NCBI RefSeq assembly: GCF_025486315.1
Contig: NZ_JAOOPY010000008.1
Location: 124,001-188,000, forward strand
From: Variovorax sp. N23
Lineage (GTDB): Bacteria; Pseudomonadota; Gammaproteobacteria; Burkholderiales; Burkholderiaceae_C
DNA length: 64,000 nucleotides
Reading direction: 5' to 3'
Shown here: positions 1 through 7,865 of the stretch, one piece after another
How positions within the stretch are numbered: the stretch's first letter is position 1
How the letters are laid out: each line of letters starts with the position of its first letter
Made by a program: the position numbers and the translations under genes
The notes under the pieces: model-generated
What the model saw: only the letters and a program-made list of their open reading frames with translations
Told to the model about the DNA's origin: nothing
The model's database searches: none

Positions 1-1
1 A

Positions 2-295
2 ATGACGCGCATGAACCGCCCCACCGCCATCCCCACCGTCCAGATCGACAACGACCGCGTCACCGTCACCGAATGGCGCTTTCCGCCCGGCGCCGAAACC
101 GGCTACCACCGCCACGGCATGGACTACGTCGTGGTGCCGATGACCAGCGGCACGCTGCTGCTGGAAACGCCGAACGGCGAGGTGCGCAGCCCCCTGACCG
201 CCGGCGTCTCGTACACGCGGCTCACGGGCGTCGAGCACAACGTGATCAACGCCAACGAATACGAGTTCGTCTTCGTGGAGATCGAGCTGAAGTGA
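2..295 (+). CDS. Small cupin-domain protein
   Basis: A protein of 97 residues that is a single cupin barrel. The metal-site motif is visible as G-x-x-x-x-x-H-R-H-G (around residues 31-39), followed by the second cupin half with a conserved His near residue 78. Such minimal cupins are usually metal-binding dioxygenase-like or sensor proteins; no substrate can be inferred. ATG codons at 2 and 11 are both possible, and because the window begins one base upstream the true start could lie further left. The stop codon abuts the -35 box of the promoter of the following MerR-type gene, so the two genes are probably not one operon. Confidence 0.7.
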   Translation: MTRMNRPTAIPTVQIDNDRVTVTEWRFPPGAETGYHRHGMDYVVVPMTSGTLLLETPNGEVRSPLTAGVSYTRLTGVEHNVINANEYEFVFVEIELK

Positions 296-326
296 TTGAC
301 CCGTCCCCTGGGGACGCCCCTATAAA
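296..326 (+). promoter_or_regulatory. MerR-type promoter with operator in the spacer
   Basis: TTGACC (296-301) and TATAAA (321-326) are separated by 19 bp, longer than the 17 bp optimum. The spacer holds a perfect 15-bp palindrome, CGTCCCC-T-GGGGACG (302-316). An overlong spacer occupied by a dyad is the hallmark of promoters controlled by MerR-family activators (MerR, CueR, SoxR type). It lies 29 bp upstream of the MerR-type gene at 356, so autoregulation is likely. Confidence 0.75.
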
Positions 327-355
327 GGGCGCATCCAAAGCTGACGAGGTGACCC

Positions 356-1372
356 ATGGGCTCCACGAGTCGATATCTACATCCGTCCGAAGCCGCCCGG
401 CAACTCGGCGTATCGGTCAAGGCGCTCCGCGTGTACGAGCAACAGGGCCTGATCGTGCCGACCCGTTCGTCCGTCGGATGGCGGATCTATGGGCCCGAGG
501 ACATGCAGCGGGCCACGCAAGTCGTGGCACTGCGCGCCCTCGGGCTCACCCTCGCACAGGCAGCGCGCGTGCTCGATGGCCATGCGCCGTGCATCGAACC
601 TGCACTGGTCGAGCACCAGGCAGCGCTTGAAGCACGCATGCGCGAGATCTCGGGCATGGTGGGCCAGGTACAGGCCTTCCGGCATTCCCACTCGCACGGC
701 GAAGCCCCGGTTCAGCGCCGAGAACGCCCAGCGCTTCGCGTCGTGTTCGAACTCCCATGGCCCTGGAACGGCGAAGTCTTCGAGCTGCAGGACATCCGGG
801 CGATCAACTACATCGTCGGCCCGCTGTTCAGCGGCAAGACGCGCCTGGCGCAGCGCCTGGCCGCGACCTTGCCGAATACGGTCTTCGTCGGATTGGACCG
901 CGCGGCCGAGGGTGCAGCCGCCGCCAAAGCACGGCTGCGCGCCGACGCCGCGTTGAGCGCCCGGGTCGCGACACACATGGCCTTGCTCGCCGAGCAAGGT
1001 GCGACCGCCTCGGACGCCTTGCTGGCCCTGGTCGTCGAACTGGACACCGAAGGCCCCGCTGCGCTCGTCATCGACATGATCGAGCAGGGGCTCGATCAGG
1101 CGACGCAGGAAGCCCTCGCCGCCAACCTGCGTCGACAGGGCGCCCATGCGCGGCCGCTTTTCTGCCTTACCCGCTCCTCGTCCCTGCTGAACCTGCGGGT
1201 CGTCGGGCCCGACGAGACGGTGATCTTCTGCCCACCGAACCACAGCCCTCCCTTCCGCGTCGCGCCGCACGCTGGCGCGACGGGCTACGAAGCGGTGGCG
1301 ATGTGCCTGGGCACACCGCGGGCGCGCGCACGCACAGAAGGTGTGGTGGCCTGCTGGTCGCAGGCGGCTTGA
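356..1372 (+). CDS. MerR-family regulator fused to a P-loop NTPase-like domain
   Basis: A protein of 338 residues. Residues 7-75 are a MerR winged helix-turn-helix (L-G-V-S-V-K-A-L-R-V-Y-E, then G-W-R-I-Y). A dimerisation helix runs to about residue 107, followed by a His-rich linker H-S-H-S-H (110-114). Residues 150-338 carry a Walker A motif G-P-L-F-S-G-K-T (155-162) and a Walker B-like stretch L-V-I-D-M-I-E-Q (237-244). Classical MerR proteins have short C-terminal effector domains, so an apparent nucleotide-binding domain is unusual. ATG at 356 is supported by GAGGTG five bases upstream. The gene ends one base before the convergent amidase gene. Ligand and targets are unknown; the upstream palindromic promoter implies self-control. 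Confidence 0.8.
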   Translation: MGSTSRYLHPSEAARQLGVSVKALRVYEQQGLIVPTRSSVGWRIYGPEDMQRATQVVALRALGLTLAQAARVLDGHAPCIEPALVEHQAALEARMREISGMVGQVQAFRHSHSHGEAPVQRRERPALRVVFELPWPWNGEVFELQDIRAINYIVGPLFSGKTRLAQRLAATLPNTVFVGLDRAAEGAAAAKARLRADAALSARVATHMALLAEQGATASDALLALVVELDTEGPAALVIDMIEQGLDQATQEALAANLRRQGAHARPLFCLTRSSSLLNLRVVGPDETVIFCPPNHSPPFRVAPHAGATGYEAVAMCLGTPRARARTEGVVACWSQAA

Positions 1373-1373
1373 G

Positions 1374-2777
1374 TCAGGGAGCGCCGAAGTCGACCGGCAT
1401 CGACGGCACACCACGCGCCTCGATCGCCTCGCCAGCCGCCAGCAGCAGGTCTTCGCGGAAGCGCCCCGCCACCAGCTGCACACCGACCGGGCGGGTGCCC
1501 ACCATGCCGGTGGAGACAACCAGCGAAGGCAGGCCGGTGAGCGGCAGGCCGATCATCGGCGCCTGCGCGGCCCATACCCTCGCGTAGGCATCCGGCCCCT
1601 GCAGGTCGAGGTCGGACGCGAAGGGCAGCTCGGCGCTCGCCGGCATCAGCAGCACCGGGTAGCGCGCGGTGAATTCCTGCCAGGCGCGGGCCAGGGTGGC
1701 GCGGCGGATCAGCGCCTTCGACAGGTCCGGCGCACCCGCCGCGCCGACGAGGCCGGCCTGGCCCGCGAGCGCCGCGATGGCGCCGGCATCGCCTTCCTGC
1801 TGCGCGGCGGCGACCATCGCGTCGTAGCCGTCGCCCATCCACAGCACGATCTGCGTGGTGCAGGCGTCCTGCAGCGGCGGTACGTCGTCGAGTTCCTCCA
1901 CCTGCCAGCCGGCGTCGCGCAGGCGCTCGGCGGCGTCGTTGAGGGCGGCTGCGATGTCGGGCTTCGTGTCGAGCCCGTCGGGCCGCACGCACAGCCCGAC
2001 GGTGCGCGGCACGTCGGGGCCGGTGAGCGGCGCCGGCACCCACCACGGGTCGCGGTCGTCGGCACCGGCCATGGCGACCAGGCCCAGGCGGATGTCGCCG
2101 ATGGTGCGCGCGATCGGGCCCGAGACGGCGGTGATCTGCCCGCCGATGTTGCGCTCCGGCCCCGACGCATTGAAGGCCGCGACGCGGCCCAGCGAGGGCC
2201 GCAGGCCGTGCACGCCGCAGGCGTAGGCCGGGTAGCGGATCGAGCCGGCGATGTCGGTGCCGTGTGCGAGGTGGCCGATGCCTGCCGCGATGGCCGACGC
2301 CGCGCCGCCGGACGAGCCGCCCGGCGTGAGCGACGCATCGCGCGGGTTGACCGTGCGGCCGTGCAGCCGGTTGTCGGTGAACCAGCGGTAGCTGAAGGCC
2401 GGCGTGTTGGTGCGGCCGAGGATCACCGCGCCGGCTTTCAGGAAGTTGTCGACCACCGGGCTGTTCGTGGCGGCGATGCGGTCCTTCTGCAGCGTCACGC
2501 CGTTGGTGGTCGCGAAGCCGGCCTGGTCAATGTTGACCTTCACGGTGATCGGCACGCCGGCCAGCGGGCCGCAGTCTTCGCCGCGAGCCAGTGCGGCGTC
2601 GATGGCGTCGGCGCGCTGCAGCACCTCGTCAGGGCGCCAGTCGACCACCGCATTGAGCCGTGGGTTAACGGCGTCGAGCCGCGCCAAAGCGGCCTGCGCG
2701 GCTTCGACGGCGGAAAATTGGCGTTGCGCGATGTGCTGCGCAACGTCGGAGGCAGAGAGGCGCCAGATGTCGGTCAT
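1374..2777 (-). CDS. Amidase signature family hydrolase
   Basis: A protein of about 467 residues with the full amidase-signature triad: Lys80 (V-P-I-T-V-K-V), Ser155 in T-P-G-G-S-S-G-G, and nucleophile Ser179 in D-I-A-G-S-I-R-Y-P. The 24-residue spacing of the two serines matches the family. It should hydrolyse a carboxamide or N-acyl amide. I start it at 2777 (M-T-D-I-W), not at the more upstream in-frame ATG, which would run into the preceding gene. It lies 10 bp downstream of the aminotransferase gene and is the last gene of the 14-gene minus-strand run, so the likely substrate is an amide intermediate of that pathway. It could also be a GatA-like paralogue; no GatB/C genes are nearby. Confidence 0.85.
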   Translation of the reverse strand: MTDIWRLSASDVAQHIAQRQFSAVEAAQAALARLDAVNPRLNAVVDWRPDEVLQRADAIDAALARGEDCGPLAGVPITVKVNIDQAGFATTNGVTLQKDRIAATNSPVVDNFLKAGAVILGRTNTPAFSYRWFTDNRLHGRTVNPRDASLTPGGSSGGAASAIAAGIGHLAHGTDIAGSIRYPAYACGVHGLRPSLGRVAAFNASGPERNIGGQITAVSGPIARTIGDIRLGLVAMAGADDRDPWWVPAPLTGPDVPRTVGLCVRPDGLDTKPDIAAALNDAAERLRDAGWQVEELDDVPPLQDACTTQIVLWMGDGYDAMVAAAQQEGDAGAIAALAGQAGLVGAAGAPDLSKALIRRATLARAWQEFTARYPVLLMPASAELPFASDLDLQGPDAYARVWAAQAPMIGLPLTGLPSLVVSTGMVGTRPVGVQLVAGRFREDLLLAAGEAIEARGVPSMPVDFGAP

Positions 2778-2787
2778 GGTCGGCTGT

Positions 2788-4071
2788 TTACAGCGTGGCG
2801 AGCACGCTGTCCAGGGTCTCGACCAGCAGGTCGGCATTGGCTTCGGAGAAGACGAGCGGCGGGCGGATCTTCAGCGTGTTGGCATGCTCGCCCGTGGCGC
2901 TGAACAGCACGCCGCGCTCGCGCATCGCGTTGACGATGCGCGCCGTCTCGGCCGTCGCGGGCGTGCGCACGGAGCGGTCGCTCACCATCTCGACGCCGAC
3001 GAAGAAGCCGGCGCCCCGCACGTCGCCGATCAGCGCATGCTGATCTGCCAGTTGGCCGAGCCGGCCGCGCAGGTACGCGCCGACGCGCTGCGCGTTCGCG
3101 ACCAGCCCTTCGCGCTCGATCACGTCGAGCACCGCCATGCCGGCGGCCATCGACACCGGGTTGCCGCCAAAGGTGTTGAAGTAGCGGCACTCGCGGCCGA
3201 AAGCGGCCAGCACCGCGGGCTGGATCGCGATGCCAGCGAGCGGGTGGCCCGCGCCCAGCGGCTTGCCCATGGTGACGATGTCGGGCACCACGCCGTGGCG
3301 CTGGAAGCCCCACATCGCATCGCCCGTGCGGCCGAGCCCGGCCTGCACCTCGTCGGCGATGAAGATGCCGCCGGCCTCGCGCACGGCCTCGACCGCTTCC
3401 TGAAGAAAGCCGGGCGGGTCGGTGAAGATGCCGTCGCTGGAGAAGGACGTATCGACCAGCAGCGCCGCCGGGCGCACGCCCTTGGCCGCGAGGTCGGCGA
3501 TGGCTTCGCGCACGCCGGCCGCGAAGACGGGCCCTACCTCCGACGGCGCGATGCGGTAGCTGTCGGGCGCGGGCACGGTACGCACGCTGTCGCCCAGTTG
3601 CACGAAGTGGCCAAGCGACGGCGATGCTTCGGCGATCGACGCGGTGACGCCGTGGTACGCGAAGCGCGTGACGATCAGGCCCTCGGCCTTGGTGTGCGAC
3701 CTGGCGATGCGCATCGCCAGGTCGTTCGCTTCGCTGCCGGTGCAGGTGAACATCGCATGCGCGAGTTCGCTGGGCATCGTGGCGAGCAGGCGCTCGGCGT
3801 AGTCGAGCACGCCTTCGTGCAGGTAGCGCGTGTGCGTGTTGAGGATGCCCGCCTGCCGCGCGATGGCCTCGACCACGTGCGGGTGGCAATGGCCGACCGA
3901 GGCCACGTTGTTGTACGCGTCGAGGTAGCGCTTGCCGTCGGCGTCGTGCAGCCACACGCCGTCGCCGCGCACGGGGTGCAGCGGCGTCTCGTAGAACAGG
4001 CGGTAGGCCGGGCCGAGCACGCGGGCGCGGCGTTCCATCAAGGCCTGGGTGTCGGCGGGAATCGAGGACAT
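2788..4071 (-). CDS. Class III PLP aminotransferase, phospho-lyase-like
   Basis: A protein of 427 residues, fold-type I. PLP residues are visible: Asp240 in I-A-D-E-V-Q and the Schiff-base Lys270 in T-M-G-K-P-L-G-A-G-H-P. The stretches M-G-K-P-x-G-x-G-H-P and F-N-T-F-G-G-N-P-V-S resemble, from memory, the mammalian ethanolamine-phosphate and phosphohydroxylysine phospho-lyases more than ordinary transaminases. The gene sits 15 bp downstream of an APH-type kinase gene, the same kinase/lyase pairing as in hydroxylysine degradation. Inference: the kinase phosphorylates an amino-alcohol and this enzyme eliminates phosphate and ammonia to give a semialdehyde. It could instead be a conventional omega-transaminase. 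Confidence 0.8.
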   Translation of the reverse strand: MSSIPADTQALMERRARVLGPAYRLFYETPLHPVRGDGVWLHDADGKRYLDAYNNVASVGHCHPHVVEAIARQAGILNTHTRYLHEGVLDYAERLLATMPSELAHAMFTCTGSEANDLAMRIARSHTKAEGLIVTRFAYHGVTASIAEASPSLGHFVQLGDSVRTVPAPDSYRIAPSEVGPVFAAGVREAIADLAAKGVRPAALLVDTSFSSDGIFTDPPGFLQEAVEAVREAGGIFIADEVQAGLGRTGDAMWGFQRHGVVPDIVTMGKPLGAGHPLAGIAIQPAVLAAFGRECRYFNTFGGNPVSMAAGMAVLDVIEREGLVANAQRVGAYLRGRLGQLADQHALIGDVRGAGFFVGVEMVSDRSVRTPATAETARIVNAMRERGVLFSATGEHANTLKIRPPLVFSEANADLLVETLDSVLATL

Positions 4072-4086
4072 GCGATGGCTTTCAAT

Positions 4087-5145
4087 TTAGAGGCCGCAGG
4101 CGCTGCGAAAGGCCGCGGTGGCCGCGGCGTGGCCGACGCGTTCGCAGGCCTGCAGCCGCGCCCACGACAGCGGGTTGTTGCGCAACAGGTAGGCCGCGTT
4201 CTCCGGGTAGCGCGCGGCGCGCCAGCCGCTGATGGCGACCACCATCACCAGCCGCGCGGTGATCAACGAGAAGAGCAGGTCGAGCTCGGTCGCCGACAGC
4301 GGCCGCACCGCGTGGTACGCGGCGACGAAGGGCACGATGTGCGCCAGCGGCGCGTCGTCGGTGCCGATCTGGTAGGCCGCGGCCACGGCCAGGTCGTCGA
4401 TGCACGGCGCGCGCACCATGTCGCCGAAGTCGAGGATGGCGGCGATGCGGTCGGTGTCGTGCGGGTCGACCAGCACGTTGTAGATGTTGAAGTCGTTGTG
4501 GATCGGCTGCGCGGGCAGCGTGCGCAGCACCGGCCGGGCCGTGTGCTCGAAACGGTCGAGCGCGGCTGTGGCGAGCGCGCGCCGATCGGCGTCGGCGATG
4601 TGCGCGAGCAGCCCGCGCACGCTCTCGGCGCGCTGCAGGTCCCAGGGCAGCGGCAGGTCGCCGGCGGGGTGGTCGAAGCCGGCCAGCGCCACGTCGAGCC
4701 GCGCCAGCATGCGCGCCAGGTTCTGCTGCTGCAGCGGCGTGCGCGGCGCGTCGGGCAGCGGCAGACCGGGCAGGTAGGTGAAGACGCGCGCAACGCGGGG
4801 CAGGCCGTCACCCGGGTCGACCACGATCGACGGCGCGCCGTCCAGCGTGGGCACGATGCGCTGCACCGGCAGTGTCGGGTCGGCCTTCGCGAGATGCAGC
4901 AGGGCCTGCGTCTGGAAGTCGGCCACCAGCGCCGTCTCGGCCGGGTGCGAGATCTTCAGCATGAAGCGCGCGCCGTCCGATGCGCGCTCGAGCCGGTAGT
5001 TGCGGTCGCGCTCGCCGGTCAGCGGCTTCATCTCGCCGGCGATTCCCCAGCGCTCCTGCGCGAGCGTGCAGACCCAGGCCTCGTCGAGTTCGGGCGAGCC
5101 CTCGCTCAGCACCTTCGCGTCGTCGAATTCCGCCACGTCGGTCAT
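4087..5145 (-). CDS. APH-family kinase, hydroxylysine-kinase-like
   Basis: A protein of 352 residues with the aminoglycoside/choline kinase fold. It shows the ATP-binding lysine F-M-L-K (Lys64), the catalytic H-N-D-F-N-I-Y-N-V-L loop (His216, Asp218) and the metal-binding D-F-G (239-241). It phosphorylates a hydroxyl of a small molecule. Its ATG overlaps the stop of the upstream deacetylase gene (ATGA), and a phospho-lyase-like aminotransferase follows, which argues for an amino-alcohol substrate and against antibiotic resistance. The exact substrate cannot be read from the sequence. Confidence 0.8.
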   Translation of the reverse strand: MTDVAEFDDAKVLSEGSPELDEAWVCTLAQERWGIAGEMKPLTGERDRNYRLERASDGARFMLKISHPAETALVADFQTQALLHLAKADPTLPVQRIVPTLDGAPSIVVDPGDGLPRVARVFTYLPGLPLPDAPRTPLQQQNLARMLARLDVALAGFDHPAGDLPLPWDLQRAESVRGLLAHIADADRRALATAALDRFEHTARPVLRTLPAQPIHNDFNIYNVLVDPHDTDRIAAILDFGDMVRAPCIDDLAVAAAYQIGTDDAPLAHIVPFVAAYHAVRPLSATELDLLFSLITARLVMVVAISGWRAARYPENAAYLLRNNPLSWARLQACERVGHAAATAAFRSACGL

Positions 5146-6170
5146 GCCACGCCCTCGAAGCCGCGCAGCGCGCTCGCGATGTTCGGGCCGAGGTCGTCCG
5201 ACAGGTAGCCGCCCTCCTGCACCAGCACGGTCGGCAGGCCCAGGTGCGCGATCTCGGCCAGCAGCACCGCGAAGCCGGGCGTGGTGATCTTCATGCCCTT
5301 GTAGGGGTCGCTCTCGTGCGCGTCGAGGCCGAGCGCCACCACCACCGCGCCGGGCGCGAAGGCGCGGATGCTGTCGCAGGCGTCGCGCAGCGCGGGCAGG
5401 TAGCCGTCGATGTCGGTGCCCAGCGCCAGCGGCTTGTTGATGTTGTAGCCCAGGCCTTCGCCCTCGCCGCGCTCGTGCGCGTGGCCGATGAAGAAGGGCG
5501 TGAAGTTGCGCGGGTCACCGTGCAGCGAAATGGTCAGCACGTCGCTGCGGCGGTAGAAGATGCCCTGCGTGCCGTTGCCGTGGTGCACGTCGATGTCGAG
5601 GATGGCCACGCGCGCATGCGCCTGCCGCAGGTGCTGCGCGGCGACGGCCACGTTGTTGAGGTAGCAGAAGCCGTTGGCCCGATCGACGTAGGCATGGTGG
5701 CCGGGCGGGCGGCACAAGGCGTAGGCCGCTCGCTCGCCGTCGAGCACCAGCTGCGCGGCGTGCGTTGCCATGTGGGCCGACGCGGTGGCGGCCGCCCAGG
5801 TGTGCGCGCCGATCGAGCACGCTGCGTCGCCCATGTGGAAGCCGGCCTGGCCGACCACGCTCTCGGGGTAGGTGCAGGGCTGCCCCAGGAACGGGTGGAT
5901 GTTGGGCATGACCTCGTCCGACGGGTCGTCGAGCAGCTGCCAGCGTTCGTAGGCGGTCTGGAGGAAGCGCAGGTACTCGGGCGTGTGGACGGCCGCACGC
6001 GGCGCGGCGCCGAAGTCCTCGGCGGTGATGACCTCGTGGCCCTCGGCCTGCACCGCCTTCAGCAGGCGGAAGGCGCGCTCGGGCTGCTCGTTGCTGCGCT
6101 TGAGCTTGCCGCGCACCATGAAGAGCTGCGGGTCGTGGTCCTTGTGGGTGTCGGTGTAGACGACCTTCAT
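5142..6170 (-). CDS. Histone-deacetylase-family acetylpolyamine amidohydrolase (first paralogue)
   Basis: A protein of 342 residues. Catalytic elements are in order: His158-His159 in R-P-P-G-H-H-A, zinc ligands Asp194 and His196 in D-I-D-V-H-H-G-N-G, Asp283 in G-L-D-A-H, and Tyr322 in E-G-G-Y. The length and residue spacing are those of bacterial acetylpolyamine amidohydrolases, which remove acetyl groups from N-acetylated polyamines or other acylamines. Start at 6170: the ATG overlaps the GntR stop as ATGA, and its own stop overlaps the kinase ATG in the same way, so the three genes are translationally coupled. A second, divergent paralogue lies 1.7 kb upstream in the same operon. Confidence 0.88.
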   Translation of the reverse strand: MKVVYTDTHKDHDPQLFMVRGKLKRSNEQPERAFRLLKAVQAEGHEVITAEDFGAAPRAAVHTPEYLRFLQTAYERWQLLDDPSDEVMPNIHPFLGQPCTYPESVVGQAGFHMGDAACSIGAHTWAAATASAHMATHAAQLVLDGERAAYALCRPPGHHAYVDRANGFCYLNNVAVAAQHLRQAHARVAILDIDVHHGNGTQGIFYRRSDVLTISLHGDPRNFTPFFIGHAHERGEGEGLGYNINKPLALGTDIDGYLPALRDACDSIRAFAPGAVVVALGLDAHESDPYKGMKITTPGFAVLLAEIAHLGLPTVLVQEGGYLSDDLGPNIASALRGFEGVA

Positions 6171-6913
6171 GCGAGTTCTCCGAGGGCGATGCGTGGCAGC
6201 GGCCGGCGCGGCAGGGACGGCGCGTCGCCGTGCTGTTCGACGAACAGCGCGCGCACATGCTCCCAGGCGTATTCGAGGTGGATGCGCATGGCCTTCTTCG
6301 CGGCCTCGGCGTCGCGGCGCATCAGCGCATCGACGATCACGCGGTGCGTCGCGGCCACCGCGGCGGAATCGTCCACGGCATTGATGAGCGCGATGATCAT
6401 GCGCAGCTCCATCTGCGTGTCCATGAAGATGCGCAGCAGCCGCGCGTTGCCCGCCAGTTCGCAGATGAGCGTATGCAGCGCGAGGTCGCTGGCGATGCGC
6501 TCGCCCTGCGGCAGGTCGGGGTCGGGGCGGACCATCTTCTCGAGCAGCGCCTGCACCCGCGCCAGCCCGGCGTCGTCGGCCTTGCGGCAGGCCAGCTCGA
6601 TGGAGGTCAGCTCGATGCTGATGCGCACTTCGTACAGGTCGTCGATCTCCTGCACGCTGATGGTCCGCACCGCGAAGCCATGGCGCGGGCGTGCGACCAG
6701 CACACCCTGGCGCTCCAGCCGGCGTGCGGCCTCGCGCACCGGCGCGCGGCTGATGCCCATGCGCCGGGCGATGTCGGCTTCGACGATGCGGCTGCCCGGC
6801 GGCAGGTGGCCTTCGACGATGGCGCGGGTGAGCTGCGCCTCCACCAGGCCGACCAGGTCGGTCGACTCGACGGATTCGAACATCGGAATGTCGGGGGGGG
6901 CGGAGAGAGCCAT
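6167..6913 (-). CDS. GntR-family regulator, FCD subfamily
   Basis: A protein of 248 residues. A GntR winged helix occupies about residues 20-85 (M-G-I-S-R-A-P-V-R-E-A recognition region), followed by an all-helical FCD ligand/metal domain with His residues typical of the group. M11 (position 6883) is an alternative start. It is encoded in the middle of the cluster it probably controls, 36 bp after the EamA gene, and overlaps the deacetylase gene by ATGA. FCD regulators typically bind carboxylate effectors and T-G-T-x-x-A-C-A-like sites; a match occurs at 17447-17453 in front of the first gene of the run. Effector unknown. Confidence 0.88.
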   Translation of the reverse strand: MALSAPPDIPMFESVESTDLVGLVEAQLTRAIVEGHLPPGSRIVEADIARRMGISRAPVREAARRLERQGVLVARPRHGFAVRTISVQEIDDLYEVRISIELTSIELACRKADDAGLARVQALLEKMVRPDPDLPQGERIASDLALHTLICELAGNARLLRIFMDTQMELRMIIALINAVDDSAAVAATHRVIVDALMRRDAEAAKKAMRIHLEYAWEHVRALFVEQHGDAPSLPRRPLPRIALGELA

Positions 6914-6949
6914 GGATGTCCTGTCTCGTTGGAGCCGTCGGCTCCGTTC

Positions 6950-7855
6950 TTATTCGGGGGCGACCCTCGGCGGCGCCGAGCGCGCGCGCGCGATGTACAT
7001 GCCGGCGCACATGATCAGCGCGATGCCGGCGATGGCGATCGTGTCGGGCGGCCGGTGGAAGAAGAAGGAACTGATCAGCACCGCCAGCAGGAGCTGGAAG
7101 TAGTTGAGCGGTGCCAGCGTCGAGGCTTCCACGCGCGAGAACGCGGCCAGCAGCAGCCATTGCGCGGCGCCGCTGCAGGCACCGCCGGCCAGCAGCAGCA
7201 GCGCGTCGCCGACGGGCACATGCTGCGTCGGCCAGAAGAAGGGCGCGGGGATGGCCGTGACCACCAGGCAGACGATCGCCGTGTACGCGTACTGCACAGG
7301 GCTCGCCACCTGGCCGGCGAGGCGCCGCGTGAGCAGCTGGAAGACCGCGTAGCAGACGGCCGACACCGCCATCAGCACCGTGCCCAGCAGCGGCAGGTTG
7401 CCGCCCGGCCGCACGATGAGCAGCATGCCGCCGAAGCCCACGAGCACCGCGATCCAGCGGCTGCGCCGCACCGTCTCGCCCAGCAGCCAGGGCGACAGCG
7501 CCACCATCAGCAGCGGCGCGGTGAAGTAGATGGCGGTGGCCTCGGCCAGCGGCATCCACAGCAGTGCCGTCATGAAGCAGGTGGCCACCGTCGCCAGCAT
7601 CACGCCGCGCAGCAGCAGCAGCGGCTTCTGCGGCGCACGCCAGATGCGCAGGTCGCCGTGGTGCAGCAGCATCGCGAACGCGATGCCGATGACGGCGAAG
7701 TAGCGCATCACGTTGACGAAGGGCGCCGAATAGAACTGCAGCATGTACTTGCAGAACGCGTCGTACGACGCGAAGGCCACCAGCGCGCAGAAGAAGATCG
7801 CGACGCCGGCGCTGCGGGAGCCCGGCGGACGCAGCGAGGCGATGGCGGCGCTCAT
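6950..7855 (-). CDS. EamA-family (DMT) transporter
   Basis: A protein of 301 residues, almost entirely hydrophobic, with about ten membrane segments arranged as two EamA repeats, the standard drug/metabolite transporter layout. The second repeat begins near residue 150 (S-A-V-C-Y-A-V-F-Q-L-L-T-R-R). Members export amino acids, nucleobases or metabolites. It lies between the two deacetylase genes, with 10 bp to the upstream one, so it may export an intermediate or side product of the amine pathway, or act as a second transporter beside the ABC importer. The direction is inferred from the family. Confidence 0.85.
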   Translation of the reverse strand: MSAAIASLRPPGSRSAGVAIFFCALVAFASYDAFCKYMLQFYSAPFVNVMRYFAVIGIAFAMLLHHGDLRIWRAPQKPLLLLRGVMLATVATCFMTALLWMPLAEATAIYFTAPLLMVALSPWLLGETVRRSRWIAVLVGFGGMLLIVRPGGNLPLLGTVLMAVSAVCYAVFQLLTRRLAGQVASPVQYAYTAIVCLVVTAIPAPFFWPTQHVPVGDALLLLAGGACSGAAQWLLLAAFSRVEASTLAPLNYFQLLLAVLISSFFFHRPPDTIAIAGIALIMCAGMYIARARSAPPRVAPE

Positions 7856-7865
7856 CGGTGGGCGT

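Noticed and set aside
2404-5208. A plus-strand open frame of about 930 codons across the amidase-aminotransferase-kinase genes
   Set aside because: It crosses three convincing minus-strand genes with catalytic motifs and has no recognisable domain of its own.
5142-7559. An 805-codon minus-strand frame that would fuse a long N-terminal part to the first deacetylase
   Set aside because: The upstream part reads through the GntR and EamA genes in the wrong frame; the deacetylase starts at 6170 with ATGA coupling and normal family length.
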